In this document: positions 19,337 through 20,147 of the stretch, piece after piece
How the letters are laid out: every line of letters begins with the position of its first letter
How positions within the stretch are numbered: the first letter of the stretch is position 1
NCBI GenBank assembly: GCA_027575765.1
Contig: JANBPT010000883.1
Location: 1-20,147, forward strand
DNA length: 20,147 bases
Reading direction: 5' to 3'
DNA from: Tieghemiomyces parasiticus
Taxonomy: Eukaryota; Kickxellomycota; Dimargaritomycetes; Dimargaritales; Dimargaritaceae
Made by a program: the position numbers and the translations under genes
Notes under the pieces: generated by a model
Database searches by the model: none
Seen by the model: only the letters and a program-made list of their open reading frames with translations
Told to the model about the DNA's origin: nothing

Positions 19337-20147
19337 CTAACGCGCCACCTTAAAGAAGCCCGAAGTCCAAGTATCCAAGTCGGACGGCTTGGACGGGTCC
19401 CCAAAAGGACGCAGAGCGGTGACCTTTATGCGGTAGATGCCGTTGGCCAGACGCTTCAGATCACTCTTGTTTGTCTTGTTGTACCCATAGCCACTCCAGG
19501 TGAAGGTGGTGGTGGGGCGGTAGCTGATAAAGTTCTGCTGGGCGTAGTCAAGCACACCATCGACGAGGGCGAAGTAAGGCTTGCCGGTGGACTGGCTAAT
19601 GGCGTAGACGCGGATCTGGGCGGTGGGGTGGTCCTTGGCGATGGTCACAATGGGGAGGTTCTTGACCATGTCAAAAACCGGTACCCCCGCAGCATTGGCA
19701 CTCATCACCTGGGTGACTCGATCGTTAGTTTGGGAGCTACCCAGGAAAGGGAAGTCCGCAGTGTTGGGACGCAGGATCGGGACGGTGCGGTAGTCGCCCT
19801 TGAAGCCGAGGAACGGAATAGTCATGGTGCTGTTGACGGCGTTGTCTATGATGATGGTGGCGTTGATAAAACCACTATACACCCAATGTTCTTTGTCCGG
19901 TAGATCCCAAGGCTGGGTAAAGGTGATGGTCCAGGGCGTGGACGCACCAGGAGCAAGATTAAGCACCCTCTGGCTAAAGATGGCAGGGGCCGTCGCGGCG
20001 CTACGACGAGGTAGGTCAGACAGCGACTGGTTGGCGTAATGGGCCGATACCGAGTAGGCTCCAGCGGCCAAGAGGTCGATGCGGACGGTCTTGGGGCTAC
20101 GGTTGGTGAACACGGCTTGGCGGTTAGCAACGCCCCCGCTGAACTTG
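19337..20147 (-). CDS. Subtilisin-like serine protease, C-terminal part with Fn3-like domain; 5' end outside window
   Basis: An open frame from the right edge to the TAG at 19339-19337 gives 269 complete codons with no intron visible. The first 120 or so residues match the Fn3-like domain that follows the catalytic domain in C5a-peptidase/Vpr-type subtilases: FTNRSPKTVRIDLLAAGAYS, then TPWTITFTQPWDLP, then the diagnostic YSGFI and IPFLGFKGDYRTVPILRP. The remainder is a further beta-rich region ending YRIKVTALRPFGDP...WTSGFFKVAR, with no membrane anchor. This suggests a secreted or vacuolar enzyme. The catalytic triad lies outside the window. It is on the same strand as the partial subtilase at 1-455 and has the other end of the same architecture. 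The two are therefore likely paralogues flanking the RING array. The Fn3-like call is fairly secure; the substrate is unknown. Confidence 0.85.
   Translation of the reverse strand, partial: KFSGGVANRQAVFTNRSPKTVRIDLLAAGAYSVSAHYANQSLSDLPRRSAATAPAIFSQRVLNLAPGASTPWTITFTQPWDLPDKEHWVYSGFINATIIIDNAVNSTMTIPFLGFKGDYRTVPILRPNTADFPFLGSSQTNDRVTQVMSANAAGVPVFDMVKNLPIVTIAKDHPTAQIRVYAISQSTGKPYFALVDGVLDYAQQNFISYRPTTTFTWSGYGYNKTNKSDLKRLANGIYRIKVTALRPFGDPSKPSDLDTWTSGFFKVAR

Overview
The window looks like a nuclear segment of a fungus. All recognisable genes lie on the minus strand. Three of them carry short phase-1 introns of about 270 nt with GTAAGT donors and AG acceptors. Their products belong to eukaryotic families: membrane-anchored PA-TM-RING ubiquitin ligases and secreted S8 subtilisin-like proteases with an I9 propeptide and a C-terminal Fn3-like domain. 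Long gene-poor spacers and an abundance of secreted subtilases would fit an early-diverging zoopagomycete-type fungus. That taxonomic placement is inference; the fungal or eukaryotic character is read from the introns and domains.

Layout, left to right: (1) 1-455, the N-terminus of a subtilase precursor (signal peptide and propeptide), with the catalytic part beyond the left edge. (2) About 456-5600, a 5.1 kb stretch with no supported gene. (3) 5649-7825, RING gene copy 1. (4) About 8040-11200, a gene-poor spacer. (5) 11229-13396, RING gene copy 2. (6) About 13400-15630, a spacer. (7) 15666-17831, RING gene copy 3. (8) About 17830-19336, a spacer. (9) 19337-20147, the C-terminus of a second subtilase, whose 5' part is beyond the right edge.

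The centre of interest is the tandem array of three two-exon PA-TM-RING genes. In each, exon 1 encodes a signal peptide, a glycosylated PA-type lumenal domain and the first three quarters of the transmembrane helix. A phase-1 intron interrupts a glycine codon inside the helix. Exon 2 encodes the rest of the helix, a basic stop-transfer segment, a long disordered acidic/Ser-rich linker, a RING-H2 finger and a short tail ending in a hydrophobic residue plus Trp. The likely role is an endomembrane (endosome/vacuole) E3 ubiquitin ligase whose PA domain selects cargo.

The three lumenal domains have diverged strongly. In contrast, 924 bp of exon 2 is 99.8% identical between copies 1 and 2 (two synonymous differences) and stops abruptly at both ends. 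This is the signature of recent gene conversion or recombination that homogenised the catalytic half while leaving the recognition half variable. The introns of copies 1 and 2 also share a 122-nt core (92% identical) with a complementary 8-bp stem, a second unexplained conserved element.
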